Source of the DNA: Euclidia mi
Lineage: Eukaryota; Arthropoda; Insecta; Lepidoptera; Erebidae
Length of the DNA: 64,000 nt
Assembly (NCBI GenBank): GCA_944739405.2
Contig: OX123187.2
Location: 36,870,394-36,934,393 of the forward strand
Direction: 5' to 3'
Below are positions 24,591 through 36,378 of this stretch, one piece after another. Position numbers and translations under genes: made by a program. The stretch's first letter is position 1, and each line of letters opens with the position of its first letter. The notes beneath the pieces were generated by a model. That model was not told where the DNA came from and searched no databases. It saw only the letters and a program-made list of their open reading frames with translations.

Positions 24591-25469
24591 TAAAGCGAGC
24601 GATAATTATCATTTTTAATACACACATAACTTCGAAAAGTCAGCGGTGTGTGCCTGGAGTATCTGGGGGTCGTATCCAAAACCATCGTCTCGGCAGTCCG
24701 TAACGTACACCACTATGCTATCGATAAAAGTGAGACAGATATTTAATTAGCCGAATTCTAGTGAAGGACAACATTTTCATTAAAAAAATATAGTTATGTG
24801 CACAGTAAGTAATGCAATAAATAATTTGTCTTCAATTCAGTTGTATTTTTTATGTTCGTTACCTCTTAACTTCGTAATTATAAAGCGATTACGATAATTC
24901 TATATCTTTTTGTACAAGTGTAGAGTTTCTGTTAGAGCCTATCCAAGATTGAGACAAAAATGTTTGAAAGCTATTTTACGAAATTATATATTATTATGTT
25001 ACGAAATGTTTTAGTGACCGATAAATTATGCGAAAGCCAGAACATTTGAATGGCATGTAGCGCTATACTTGAGGTCATGTACTTTGAATAAAAGCAATTG
25101 TAATTCAAATTAAGGATTTCAAATATGATGTATTATGGCTGTTGAGTGTAAGTGGTTGCGTGTGATAAGAAAATTGGAAAAGAATCAAATTGTTAACACT
25201 AATTCAACAACCTCCATTTAAAATTAGTTACATTAAGTAAGAAACTAACACGATAAAGATTTAACGATAAAATTTGGGAACAAGGAAATTCTCCACACAG
25301 TAGTAACAGGGTAACAGTCGTAGTAAACAAGCTAAACATGTAAAAGAATTTCACGAAGCCTTATGAAAGCGTACCGACTCCCGATGACAACTGTCAAAGA
25401 TCATGGCAGCTGGAAACGAAGGCTTAACTTGCTCTCCGCGGCTGGGTCACACGATAATTAATCAAAGTT
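24591..25469. other. No gene recognised
   Basis: AT-rich. A possible antisense tRNA-like scrap lies at 24660-24720; nothing else is recognised. Confidence 0.35.
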
Positions 25470-26208
25470 TCACATCATCAGCCTTTAAGGGTGCTTCTAC
25501 ACGGCGCATGTACCTTGAGCATGTTGAGGCACTTGCGCGGGTTATTTGCACCGTAAAAATATCGTTTAAAAAGATGTGCGGGTTCAGTGACTCGAGCATG
25601 TACCAATGCGAGCCACCCGCGCAAGTAATTCGCGTGCTTTGCGGCGCGCGCGGGTCGCTCGCGCATGATATTTGTTAAAATTACATTTTTAACGTATGAT
25701 TATAAAAGAATTTTCGTTCGTCGAGATATTTTGACGCGATTCAAGTCATAAAGCTACCGCGCGAATAGCATGCACATGTACCTAGCTCTTGACCACGAAC
25801 AAATAACTTGTACACACAGCTGGCGCAAGTAGCCCGCGTCTTTACTTGCTCCAGTTATTTGCACCACGTACAAGTACAATCGAGTAACTTGATCAAGTAG
25901 CTTGCGCATATTACTCACGCGTATAACCCGCACCTTTACTTGCTCCAGCTACATGCACCGTGTACAAGCACCCTAACAGTCTACTGCTGGACTAGGCCTC
26001 TCCTTTGAAAGGAGGAATTGGCCTACTATACCACGCTGGCCAAACGGGTTGGTATAGGGTTTGTATCAAGTTTTCCTTCTCTTACAGTGCTGTTCTCTGC
26101 ATAATATGCTCCCTCTGTTGGCTCTTACGACACCCATGGGATGATATGGGGTGGTGATATTCCGTATTCTTAATCCGTCACCACACGGACTAACACGGAC
26201 AAAGTTTA
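25470..26208 (-). mobile_element. SINE split by a MITE
   Basis: The antisense SINE tail starts at 25470 (CACATCATCAGCCTTTAA), is interrupted at 25489-25973, and resumes at 25974 (TAACAGTCTACTGCTGG) through GGCCTCTCC, CGCTGGCCAAACGGGTTGG and TACGACACCCATGGGATGAT to about 26208. The uninterrupted paralogue at 27752-27998 reads straight across the same point, which fixes the order of insertion. Confidence 0.8.
25489..25973. mobile_element. Harbinger-like MITE
   Basis: The 485-bp element has terminal inverted repeats, GGGTGCTTCTACACGGCGCA on the left and the complement of GGGTGCTTGTACACGGTGCA on the right (about 28 of 32 positions agree). It is flanked by TAA at 25486-25488 and 25974-25976. A 3-bp TWA duplication is the hallmark of PIF/Harbinger. 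The interior is GC-rich and repeats motifs such as GCGCGGGT and CTTGCTCCAG, with no coding frame. Confidence 0.8.
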
Positions 26209-26545
26209 ATAATACAATTTTTATACATTCTTATGTACTATGTTTTTTTTAAGCTTTTCTAAGTATCAATCGTAGAACCGAACCTTATCTATCATCTTCT
26301 ACTAATACTAATTCTACAATTTATAGCTTGATATGAAATTAATAATTAACTACACGGAGGAAATTCTATCCGTATTTCCTGTTTTCAATATACGTGCGTT
26401 TATATCGCTTGGCTAACGATATTCAATTAGAACAATGGCATGTTCAATATTAATGTTGTAGGTAGAGCAAAGCGTGATTAGGGTAGAATGTTTTATTACG
26501 TAAGCACAGCAGTAGTATGGTGAAATGAAGGATTTCATAACTATA
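26209..26545. other. No gene recognised
   Basis: AT-rich spacer with nothing recognisable. Confidence 0.4.
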
Positions 26546-26600
26546 CTAGAGGATACCCGCAGTATGCCTACGCTTTACTTTTAATTTATCCTTTACTTAC
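26546..26600 (-). mobile_element. Possible Helitron 3'-end fragment
   Basis: CTAGAGGATACCCGCAG after an A resembles the plus-strand image of the Helitron ends at 36201 and 58684. No matching 5' end was found. Confidence 0.35.
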
Positions 26601-27630
26601 TTCCTGATCCTGTGTAAGTATTCTTTTAATCATTTGTCCTGCAGTCTCTAGTGTGGTTGCTTAATTCTACCGAAATATAAGCTCAGTTCCGAACTTGTGT
26701 TCGTTCTGAATATACATCGCTTCCTAGCATGGCAAAAAGTACATATACAAAATAAAAGAAAACTAGACTGCAGTTTACTGAAAAACCAAATATACAAGCT
26801 GGAAATAAATACTGAAATGTATTCTTTAAAGATGTTCGTTGTCTTAAGGTATTTCGAATTTACATTGAAAAACTTTGCTTGGATGTTCAAGTAGTTCAAA
26901 GATCTCGCCACTTAGCCATCTCTGCTTGTAGCAGTACAAAATGTAGCTAATTAGTCTGTTGTCTTAAACATGGTTCATTTTACTAGAAGTGCATGCGGCT
27001 ATTAATGTGGAGTGCAACTAAGGTCACAAGCAAGTAGCGTGCAATGCTCACGAGTATCGTACTACATGATATGTGCTCGAGCTTTTGAGTATGGTAGGAG
27101 TTGTAACATGGAGTATGACGTAAGTGTACTAGTTAGAAGTCAGGAGTCTTTATCATTTCGACTATCGTTGGATAAACGTACATTGTACACGGTATATTTA
27201 ACTTCAACTTTACATTAAAAAGCTGCGATAATCTAGCGGAGAGTCAGACTGCTACGCAACTTCAAATCCATATTTCAAATCAATTATTTTTGAAGTTACA
27301 TATTTGCATATCAAATTTTTATAATATTTCCGAAAGGTATGTAGCCACCGTGCTGGACTATGGCGTTGTCTTTCACATAATGTGTCCAGTATTAGAAGAG
27401 TTTATCTATAGGACTGATATTATTATTTATACGTAAGTAAAAGAGTCAGGCGTAAGAGTGATACCATGTGGGTGCTCACAGAACTATACTGTTACAACTC
27501 TAAAGTTGCGTTGCTGCACGCCATTGTAATACAACGTGTCATGTCCTTTGTTTATTATTCCGAGATAATTGGGTTTCAAGTTTATAAACGGTTAAAAAAA
27601 ATCAGAGTTAGAGATAATAAAATAATTTTT
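26601..27630. other. No gene recognised
   Basis: AT-rich. Overlapping short frames on both strands around 26650-26910 look like chance. Confidence 0.4.
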
Positions 27631-27670
27631 ATTTCAGTTATAGGACATAATTATGTCCTATAACTGAAAT
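27631..27670. repeat. Perfect 40-bp palindrome
   Basis: The 20 bases at 27631-27650 (ATTTCAGTTATAGGACATAA) are followed at once by their exact reverse complement, with no spacer. The flanks do not extend the symmetry. Confidence 0.95.
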
Positions 27671-27751
27671 TATATTATAGTATTCATTCTTTGGCAATTA
27701 ATAATTCAAAGGTAACTTAAAGTAATTAAAAATTAAATAATCTGAGGTAAG

Positions 27752-27998
27752 TCGTGTGGTGAGGGATTAAGAATACGAAATGTCACCACCCCATATCATC
27801 CCATGGGTGTCGTAAGAGCCGACAGAGGGAGCATATTATGCAGGGAACAGCACTGTAAGAGAAGGAAAACTTGATACAAACCCTATACCAACCCGTTTGG
27901 CCAGCGTGGTATAGTAGGCCAATTCCTCCTTTTAAAGGAGAGGCCTAGTCCAGCAGTGGACTGTTAAGGGCTGATGATGATGATGATGATGAAGTCAT
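27752..27998 (+). mobile_element. SINE-like element with (GAT)n tail
   Basis: It starts with GTCGTGTGGTGAGGGATTAAG and runs through CCATGGGTGTCGTAAGAGCC, CCAACCCGTTTGGCCAGCG and GGCCTAGTCCAGCAGTGG to a (GAT)n tail at about 27973-27998. It is the intact, opposite-strand counterpart of 25470-26208. No Pol III boxes are evident, so it may be a LINE-end derivative rather than a true SINE. Confidence 0.75.
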
Positions 27999-28756
27999 AA
28001 AAATTAAGAACAATAACGATCACTGTCCACACTATGTTCACAGTCAATAATGATAGATGTCCTGGACATTGATTGTTATAGCCGTGAACGCCTGTGACTT
28101 TCAGCGTTCTAGCCGTGTAGCTAAATGTTAAAAACTAAATTTTCTCGGGACTGTAAGCGATATTGCCGACTTTGTAAACGATATTATTAACTGCATATAT
28201 TAAGTGACTGAATACCGTTCATACTTTGAATTTGAATTTTTTTGGACATTCATCATTCTTGCAGTGGACCCTACATATGGAAGCTGCATCGGCATAGCTC
28301 CTGTTGCAGTGAATTGAACGGGTCGTTTGGGTTCATTCTGAAAAACATACCGTAGAAAGGAAATACGATGTTGAAACATTTATTTTACCCTTCTTAATTT
28401 TTCATCTTGTAGCGTCTATAGCATGATGTGCCTTGTTTGGTAATAGATCGAAAAAGTTAAGCACAGTTGGCATAGGTCACCTTTTGGACCTGTGACCGCA
28501 TATTGTGGCATGGTGCTGATTCACTTGAGTATTCACCTGTAATGAGCATTTATGCGAATTTTACAAAAAATAAAAACAAACGAGTGTGTTTTAGCGTGCA
28601 TCCCGCCGAGCGTTTGGGTGATTATTCTATCGAATGAACAGGTAATTTGCTTAGCTTTTCTTTTGCTGATTAGAGCGTTCGCTAGAAATATCGTGAAAAT
28701 GTTCGGCTTTGTTCGTTGTTCTGTTACAAGTGAAAGCTCAAAGTTATCAGCACCAT
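27999..28756. other. No gene recognised
   Basis: AT-rich; nothing recognised. Confidence 0.4.
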
Positions 28757-28880
28757 AAGAGTGCTACCATACTTCGGCAGGCTCTTTGAGCCTTCGGTCC
28801 CGGTTCTTGACACAAGACTAGAAACCTTAAACCACGTCGAGGGCCTTTCCGACACTAGAGTTGGCAGCGCACGAAAAATA
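28757..28880 (+). mobile_element. Degenerate SINE fragment
   Basis: Blocks GTGCTACCATACTTCGGCAG, GCCTTCGGTCCCGGTTCTTG and CACGTCGAGGGCCTTTCCG resemble the body of a common moth SINE and partly the body at 13180-13200. Confidence 0.5.
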
Positions 28881-30189
28881 TGAAAGATGGATGGATCATC
28901 CATTGAACAGTTAGACGTTAACTCGGCTTAAAGTTTTATATGTGAAAACAAAACGTTATAACGTTTAATACCCACTGCACGAGTGTGCTTTTGTGAGATA
29001 GGGCTCACCGAAAGCTCACCGGCGAGCCTATGACGCCATTTGGCACACCGTACACGGCATATAGCGACTTGCCTCGAATCCCATGATTATTTCAAAGAAT
29101 AAACCAAGCTCCATGGACTCCTACATTCTTCATCTTTTGCTTTTACGTGTTAATATGGGGCTAACTACTACAGCCATGCCAGCTTACATATTGTTTGGAC
29201 GAAATAAAATACTGGACTTTCTTATTAAATCCTATGGTTTCATGTGTATGTATGTGTTTATGTATAGACAGTACATGAAGACTTACGACGATTGCAAAAT
29301 TAATATAATTAAGTAGTCTAATTTTAAGCGAGACGAGGACATACTTTTTTATCATATATTCACACTCTTCTTCCATAAGTCCCAGTCTTTTCCTTCCTGC
29401 AAAATTAAAAAAATATGTTATAAACATAATAATATAAAGGAAAACGCTTCGTTGTTACATAATAAGTAGTCGTAGTACAGAGTAACTACTTACATGAAAA
29501 TGCAAATTGTAAACACCGAATGATACTTAAAGCTCTGTTTAATTACATAGCTCTTGAGTTGGCTCTTATGTTTCTAATGAAAGCATGTTTGAATTGAATT
29601 AGTCGCTACTACACATTTTCCCCGCATCGGCTGCACTAGCATAAATGAAACAAGTTCTCTCAACTTGTAATAAAACCGTATAACCTACATAGTTTTCCAT
29701 ACAAACTTTACCTTAGCGGCCGTGGAACAAAGCTGAGTATGCGTGTAGTAGGTACCTATGCATCGCTGTTTATTAATAAATTAATGAGTGCAATATTGCA
29801 GTTAACGATTTCGTATATTTAACCGACTGTTGTACTCAGCAAACGTTGTTGTAACTGGGATGATGAGATTTATTGTTATTTTATAATATCTCATTCTAAA
29901 ACATACAGAGCCTGTCCTATATTAATTATTACAGCCCTAGGCTGTGTTTGCGTGAGACTATTTTACAATCTTAGGTAGCTCTCATTATCGTTTTAACATT
30001 GAAGTATGCATTGTCGAAAAAAAATTTGTTGTAGGTATGATCAGTCCTTTAGGTTGTAAATTTGAGGACATTAGCGAGCATTCTAAGAATTTCTAGATAC
30101 ACGTTACAAATAGGTACAGCATTTTCTCATCTAGGCTATAACTTACCAGTTTTAAAAGAAATACTAACATGCGATATATTTTGCTTCAG
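28881..30189. other. No gene; possible intron sequence
   Basis: AT-rich DNA preceding the possible exon at 30190. The last bases (ATATTTTGCTTCAG) make a good splice acceptor. Confidence 0.35.
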
Positions 30190-30295
30190 GAACGTCGCCA
30201 TCGTGGGAACAGTTCGTGCGAGAGTCATTAGTGCAGGCGGCGTGGCCCGTCGCACTTGTAGCACCGCCTCGCAGGGCTCTCACCGTGGATCATCA
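30190..30295 (+). CDS. Possible internal coding exon, product unknown
   Basis: A 106-base block of clearly higher GC than its surroundings is preceded by TTTTGCTTCAG (acceptor) and followed by GTGAGTAC (strong donor). Of the open frames, the one starting after two bases reads SPSWEQFVRESLVQ and then WPVALVAPPRRALTVDH; it has an ordinary protein composition with no stop. Another open frame (NVAIVGTVRARV) exists, so the phase is not proven. No domain is recognised and no partner exon was found in the window, which would imply long introns. It could also be a spliced non-coding RNA exon. Confidence 0.45.
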
Positions 30296-31190
30296 GTGAG
30301 TACAACACTAATTAACATTAAATACGTAGCAATTAATGCGAATCTGCTAAATAATGTCTTGAAAGAGAGACTAAGAACGTGCGACGATTTATTGACAAAC
30401 GTACTAATGAATGACGATCTGCGTAGCAAGTTTTTGATAAACAGACTAAAATGTGTGACGATTTATTGACAATATAATTGATGCGGTACCTTACAAGTAG
30501 TCTTATTTATACTTAGGAATATTGACCACCTATGCATTTATTATGAATTTATCTGCAATATAGTTTAACCAGAACGTATCCCACTGTGGTATAAGATAAG
30601 TCTTCGTAACGTGGATTTAGTGAAGAATATGCCATTTTCACACAGTCTTATATAAGCCTAATTGCCACTGGAAGAGTCAACAGAAATTTCTTGAGTTGCA
30701 CCATTATCTGACCCAATACAGACCTACAGATAAATCCTCGACCACGTAGTGATTATCATCAAAACGCAAATTAGCTAAATAGTTAGGTGTGTAACGAGCG
30801 ATTCAGAATACTTCATATCATTATATATAAGTCCATATAATTATATTTAATAACTACAAATTTGAGTGAGCCTCTTAAGATGGCTAATATTATCCAATGA
30901 ACACGGATTCAGCGCTAACGTAGGGAAAACCGCGTGGAACTGGTTACGTATAGTTATATTATTGCGAGTCTACGTGTTACGCTAAAGGTCACATGGATAA
31001 CTACTAACATATATGCTCCAAATTAGGGTCGTATTCTTATGAGAACATGGGCCTATTTTGTATCTCCAGTCTATAATAGTCTATAATTACTTTGAACTAC
31101 GAAGCTGTGTGTGGTCAAAGAAAACTGGTACCATGTTTCAGGTCATTTCTATAATCGGATTTTTAATAACATTATTATTACACACTACAT
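30296..31190. other. No gene recognised
   Basis: Would be intron if the exon before it is real. Nothing else is recognised. Confidence 0.4.
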
Positions 31191-31265
31191 TAACTCATAT
31201 TTTATGCGCATGCCGGTAATGGCGTTGGTTGTGCATTGATGTAGGATTTGCATATACGAGTAAAT

Positions 31266-31620
31266 TACTGTTTTAGAATTCATTTTCTCTAGAAGAAACG
31301 ATTCTTAACTAACTAGCGCTAATGCCTTGAAAATTATTTTTCTTAGTTTATTCTTTCAATATGTAGGTACAGATACGCGATATGGAAATACAAACGCGTG
31401 AAGGAAAGTCTAAAACTTAAATATAAAAATACTGATGTGTGAGCTTAATACAAAGTATCATATACATTTATTTTCTCTAGAAGAACCTATAAATAAGATA
31501 CCACCGCAATTATTTGAAGTTTGAACATATATTTATCTAGGTTAATTATTTTAATATAGTACAGCACACATACGCTAAAATATAAAAATACAAATACGTG
31601 AAGAAAAGTCAAAATGTCGA
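31266..31620. repeat. Local tandem duplication within copy A
   Basis: The block beginning ATTTTCTCTAGAAGAA occurs at about 31282 and 31470, and the following block ending in a TACGTGAAGAAAAGTC-like sequence occurs near 31400 and 31596. Copy B (43160-43305) has a single version. Confidence 0.65.
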
Positions 31621-31964
31621 GAATTATATAAAGTACTTCACATGCCAACTGAAAGCTAAATTGTATCTAAATATTGACATACATCGGTGTAATACGGCGG
31701 CAGTATTTGCTTTCGTCGAACCTCCCTAACTCGACACAAAACACTTCGGAAATCGAGTGTGTGAGACGTTTAGATTGATATCTGAATCGTGCGATAAACG
31801 CTCTCGTTTCACCGCGACATCAGAAAAATATCTAAGAATTATTATATTTTAAGCACTTGCATGTTGTAGAAAGAAATTGTAGTAAATGGTAACTTAGATG
31901 ATTGTTATTTGAAACAGTTATAGAAAGCCGTTTATTTTATGGTCTGTATTGAAAATTGCGTATA

Positions 31965-32022
31965 GATGAGAACCTGTGTACTAGCACTAGTGTGAACTAG
32001 CGCTAGTACAAAGGTTCTCATC
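31965..32022. repeat. 27-bp stem hairpin, 4-base loop
   Basis: 31965-31991 and 31996-32022 pair at 25 of 27 positions over a GTGA loop; each arm contains GATGAGAACCT and a CTAG-rich inner part. Copy B keeps only a one-arm remnant near 43857. Confidence 0.85.
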
Positions 32023-32043
32023 GTGTGCAGTTTGTGATAACTG

Positions 32044-32377
32044 CCGGTCAAAGTATTGGATCTATCCATGGATTTGGCTACTAGAGATACATATTTGACA
32101 TAAGCTCCGTATAAAATATGTCAAATATTTATCTCCAGTGGGTCTAGTACGAGTTCTACACAGTGACGATAGACTAGTCGACGAGAACAATTTTCATACA
32201 TTTCGTAAATGCGCCCCCTAGCGGACTCTATCCATCGCTACTGTCCGTTAGCGCTTTTAGAAAATGTATGGAAATTGTTCCCGTCGACTAGTCTATCGTC
32301 GCCGTGACGATCGAGTGCAAAACTCATACTAGACCCCCAGTAACCAAACTCATGGCTAGATCAAATATTGAAACAGG
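32044..32377. mobile_element. Compound foldback (long-inverted-repeat) element
   Basis: Outer arms of about 110-120 bases (32049-32082 plus 32136-32210 against 32250-32370) fold back on each other; the inner 50 positions from 32165 and from 32300 agree at about 45 of 50 (GACGATAGACTAGTCGACG). The left arm is interrupted by a second hairpin, 32084-32102 against 32117-32135, with 18 of 19 paired. The whole is absent from copy B, so it is probably a MITE-like insertion. Terminal sequences and target duplication are unclear. Confidence 0.7.
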
Positions 32378-33699
32378 CCGTAAATAAGTAACTAATAGTA
32401 AACTAAGTACGTAGTTAAATAATAATGTATTGATATTAAAATACTACGTGATATAACATTTGAACAAAATAAAACTCTTGATTTTCGATCCATTACTTCA
32501 GTTCACGTAGTCACTCCTAAATGTTGCTGTATCAAACATAAGCCCAATATATTAGACGTATGAGCATGACCTAAAAACGTGAATGTTTCGCGTATGAATA
32601 CAAATATAGCACTCCAAAAGTATATAGGTAGAACCGATGAGGAAATACCGCTCCGACATTCGATTGATATTCCAACGCTTTGTTGAAACCAAAATATTTC
32701 CACGATTTGTATTTTTGTTCAGAGCTTACAACGTTACGTAAAATGTTATAGAAAAAGCGTAGCATTTATTGTTTGTTATTTTTTTTGTTGTCGCTGTTAT
32801 GGAAGCGTGAACGTTGGCGATGAAAACTATGAGGGTTTACTCGTTAGGAGGCTATTACCTCCGGCCTACGAGTTTAAAACAGTAGGTAAAATAAGATTAG
32901 GTACACAGACATTACAGGTACAATATATTAAGTTTAGGAATTTTCATGTTAATGATAATTAGTTTTGCGTTAAATGTGCCGGTTTCAGCTCAGAATATAA
33001 ACTTTTTCAGTAATGTCAGATAACTTATTAACTTATGATGGACGAAGTTGATGTATTAAGCTGAGTATGAAATATCCAATAACAAATAAGACTTTATTGC
33101 GGTGATTTGTTGCCAATTTTGTTTATTTAATATTATAAAATAAGTCTTCTTTTTTCTTCGATATTCCCAGAATCATAAATTATTATTTTGTTTAAACATT
33201 TTAAGAAACATTTATAACTTCTTCTCTGAGATCTCTTCGATCTCAACCACGAAATAAATAAGGGTCGTCGAGTATCGATAATTTTACCCCAAATAGTCAG
33301 CATCGCATTTTGTTGGGTCACGGACACTTCAAAGGTTTTATTTGTTTTAAGTAATTGTGCCAAAACTATGAACAATCTACTCGTCATAACTGCTGTATAA
33401 TAGAGTAGTTTTTGGCAAATGTACGTAAACATATGTTTAACGATTTGTAAAGTATTTCTGGATTAAAAGATAGTTATGTGACATGTAGTCAACGACAATT
33501 TTGCGTACCTTTGCGTATTTAGGCGCTTGTTCTAATTATTATTCAAATCCGGTTAGTTAGGTAATTGAAAAATCTGTCTCTTTCTTGTTATATATAAAAA
33601 TACGATGACTGCATTAGGAATGGATCTTCTTCGATCACTAGGAGGGACTTAACAAATATTCAACCAACGGACACAAACATATCCAGACTCGCAACAGGA

Positions 33700-33810
33700 A
33701 TTTGTGGGTGAAGATGATGTCGCGTGTGGCGATGACAGACAATACTCAACGCAGTAAGTAAGCGGCGAGGCGGCCGCTTAGGCCACTACGCCATTCGTAC
33801 AATGTTTGTA
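33700..33810 (-). mobile_element. tRNA-like SINE head, copy A
   Basis: On the minus strand GAATGGCGTAGTGGCCTAAG and GCGGCCGCCTCGCCGC match the head at 14841. The B-box region (GACAGACAATACTC on plus) is decayed. The equivalent at 50285-50385 in copy B is better preserved, so this predates the duplication. Confidence 0.65.
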
Positions 33811-34362
33811 TGTCATAATGCCTTTTAAATAGACTTTCCAGTACAATATAGACCTCTATTTTTTAAAGTAAGCGATGGAAACTTTATCAAGATGCAAAGG
33901 ATCTCCTTGTAACAGCACGGCATCAAAATGAGTAGGCAAAGTGCGCTTATCTGCGAAGAATACCTGTGATGTCGAAAACGTGTATACTTACGCTACGTTA
34001 ACCTAATATTGTAAACCATCTCCTTGTAGTAGTACAATATAAAATACTAGTACCTAACACATTGTAGTCGCATATGAGCAATATATTACACGTTCACTCA
34101 ACCATTTATCGAATATTTTTCAGGAATTTTTTTTCGCTGTTGCTCTACAAAATTTTAATAAAATAAATCGTTATCGTTAAAGGTTATCGAATTAAATCTA
34201 TCGGGGTTTCGGTGGATTTCTTTTTACCTTTTTCTGTGTGACCACAGACCATATAGTAGGTAATCTGTGGGTGAGACAAACAATCGAATGAATACAGAAA
34301 CAAATGAAATATTGTTGACAAATTACTGACGGTGCTACAAAACACAATACATTTTTATTCTA

Positions 34363-34559
34363 TCAATAATTTTTATAAAATTCTTCTGTTATTGACTGAC
34401 TGATAACGCGTGGCCGAAATAATTGAGCGCAAAAAACTAATATAAAATTTGGCAAGTTGCTTGTAAAGCGCAGGGCTGCACTAAAAAGGTTTCCAGATAT
34501 TCTCACGAGATCGGGTAGAAAGAGTAAACTTAAATATATACGTTGCGGGCATCCTCTAG
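34363..34559 (+). mobile_element. Old short Helitron, copy A
   Basis: A, then TCAATAATTTTTATAAAATT at 34363 and GGCATCCTCTAG ending at 34559 before T. Interior blocks (GACTGACTGATAACGCG, GGGCTGCACTAAAAAGG) are diverged versions of the 206-bp elements at 58684 and 63475. It is shared with copy B at 50907-51108, so it was inserted before the duplication. Confidence 0.75.
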
Positions 34560-34665
34560 TGAGTCAATTTCTAATAACTAATCCTAATTATGGAACCAGG
34601 AAAGTTAGCCATTTGGTAGGATTCATTTAGCATTTTGAAAGGAAAAACAGAAATATATAATAACA

Positions 34666-35235
34666 CTAGCTTTTGCCCGCGGCTTCACTCGCATAAAATC
34701 GGGGTTCTATAGTTATAGTATATTATCTATGTTCGGGGTAACACAAATCTCCTTTATTGGGCGGATACTATATAACTGCAAAAAGTATTAGACATACAAA
34801 CTACTTCGTACTAAGACTTAGGTAGTACTCAAAATGTTATTCGGTATCAGTGACGTTTCGATAGAGTGGTCAATATGGCGACTGCGATTTGTCTGTCAGA
34901 ACCATTAGAATTTAACAAAATACTCGACAGTCCGAATTTTGCGGATATATGTTGTTGACTTGAAATGTTTTATTATTCAGGTAAGGTTTCGATCGAGCCT
35001 ACCGTACCCCTTAACGAAATTATTAATATAGATTTGACAGTGCGATGGTAGCGCAGTCAGTCGGTTCTAATGTGAAACATTCCAAAATCAACAACTACTT
35101 ACAAATTAGCTAATAAAATTTTTCCAGAGGACTAGATTGTGAATCTAAACCATTCTCAAGTCCCCTTGAACACACACAATAAATTTCATCAAAATCGGTC
35201 CAGTCGTTTACGAGGAGTTCAGTGACACGCAAATA

Positions 35236-35331
<96 letters not shown>

Positions 35332-35332
35332 A
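34666..35332 (-). mobile_element. Helitron specific to copy A
   Basis: On the minus strand it begins TCTTTATATATA (35332 downward) and ends GCCGCGGGCAAAAGCTAG at 34666, between A and T. Copy B at 51200-51230 reads directly across as AATAACATAACGTATT, the undisturbed target. It contains a block AATCGGTCCAGTCGTTTACG common in moth Helitrons. No coding frame; 667 bp, of which about 90 bp is a dinucleotide run. Confidence 0.85.
35238..35327. repeat. (TA)n microsatellite in the Helitron 5' end
   Basis: About 45 TA units lie just inside the 5' terminus of the Helitron at 34666-35332. Confidence 0.95.
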
Positions 35333-36200
35333 TAACGTATTATAGAATTATTTTCAATTAACCTGACGTTGTCATCTCACCAGGTGGTTGTTGGTTTATA
35401 CTTAAAGAAATAATTTATTGTTTTCGTCTTCTTTTCACTTAACTAACTCGGATAAAAAAATTACAGCACAATTTCTTCAGTATCGTAATAAATTGGTAAT
35501 ATATAATACCTAAATGATTTTGAAATGGAAATATCTATATTTGCGGAGTTTTAATGAGTTTAAAATTAAATTTTGAGCTTATGCCATACTACTGGATATG
35601 TAAGCACATTAGATGCAGAGTGGATTGCATCAATTTTCTAATTATAACACAGTGTAATATAGTCCAACTACACATTTACATAAAGTTGCATTTACCACAT
35701 CGCTGTGCTTGGCTATATTTTCTTATCATATAAATATTTTGCTAGCTCGTAGTATGGTCAGATGTTAACAAACTGTTAATAGACCGACGTAGCTGACCAT
35801 AACCATTATTGCTCTTATTTTGGTAATCTTAATGTGAGAGCGATGCTGCCACAATGGTTTCGGTGACCACATATTCTGCTACAAAAACAATTGTACCTGG
35901 CACACGTGTATATATAAACTTAGCTTCCGTCGACAACGATGAGAAATGTAGGTACTACATGTATATTTCTTTTTAAACATTAAGTTTAAAAGAGTCCCTT
36001 ATCATAATCAGCCTTTATTTATGACAGTGGTACTTATTCTTTGTCCACAACTGCACTGTATTAATTAGTATTAATATTAGCTGTTTTTGACTTTATAACG
36101 AAAGTAGCCAAGGACTGACTTTTATCATAATAATATTATTACTTGCCTCAGTGACAAACAAGAGAACGGGCCTTGTTTTTGGGCGTCAGATTATATTTAA

Positions 36201-36345
36201 CTAGAGGATGCCCGCGGTTACTCTCGCGTTATTTAAGGCTACTGCACTGCTCTCGTCACTCATAGCGTGTTGTTATATATACCTATAGCCTTCCTCGATA
36301 AATGGGCTATCTAACACTGAAAGAATTTTCCACCTATATATATCT

Positions 36346-36378
<33 letters not shown>

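Noticed and set aside
30062..30469. 135-codon frame spanning the possible exon
   Set aside because: It runs through the strong donor and acceptor signals, and its outer thirds have intron-like composition; only the 106-base block is considered.
32571..32765. Minus-strand frame shared with 44016-44249 in copy B (begins MLRFFYNILRNVVSSEQ)
   Set aside because: The frame is conserved only because the DNA is duplicated; nearly all differences between the copies change the amino acid, so there is no sign of selection for a protein.
35238..35327. Possible CRISPR or satellite array among the repeats
   Set aside because: The repeats here are simple dinucleotide runs or a contiguous minisatellite (40165-41340); there are no spacers and no cas genes, and the sequence is eukaryotic.
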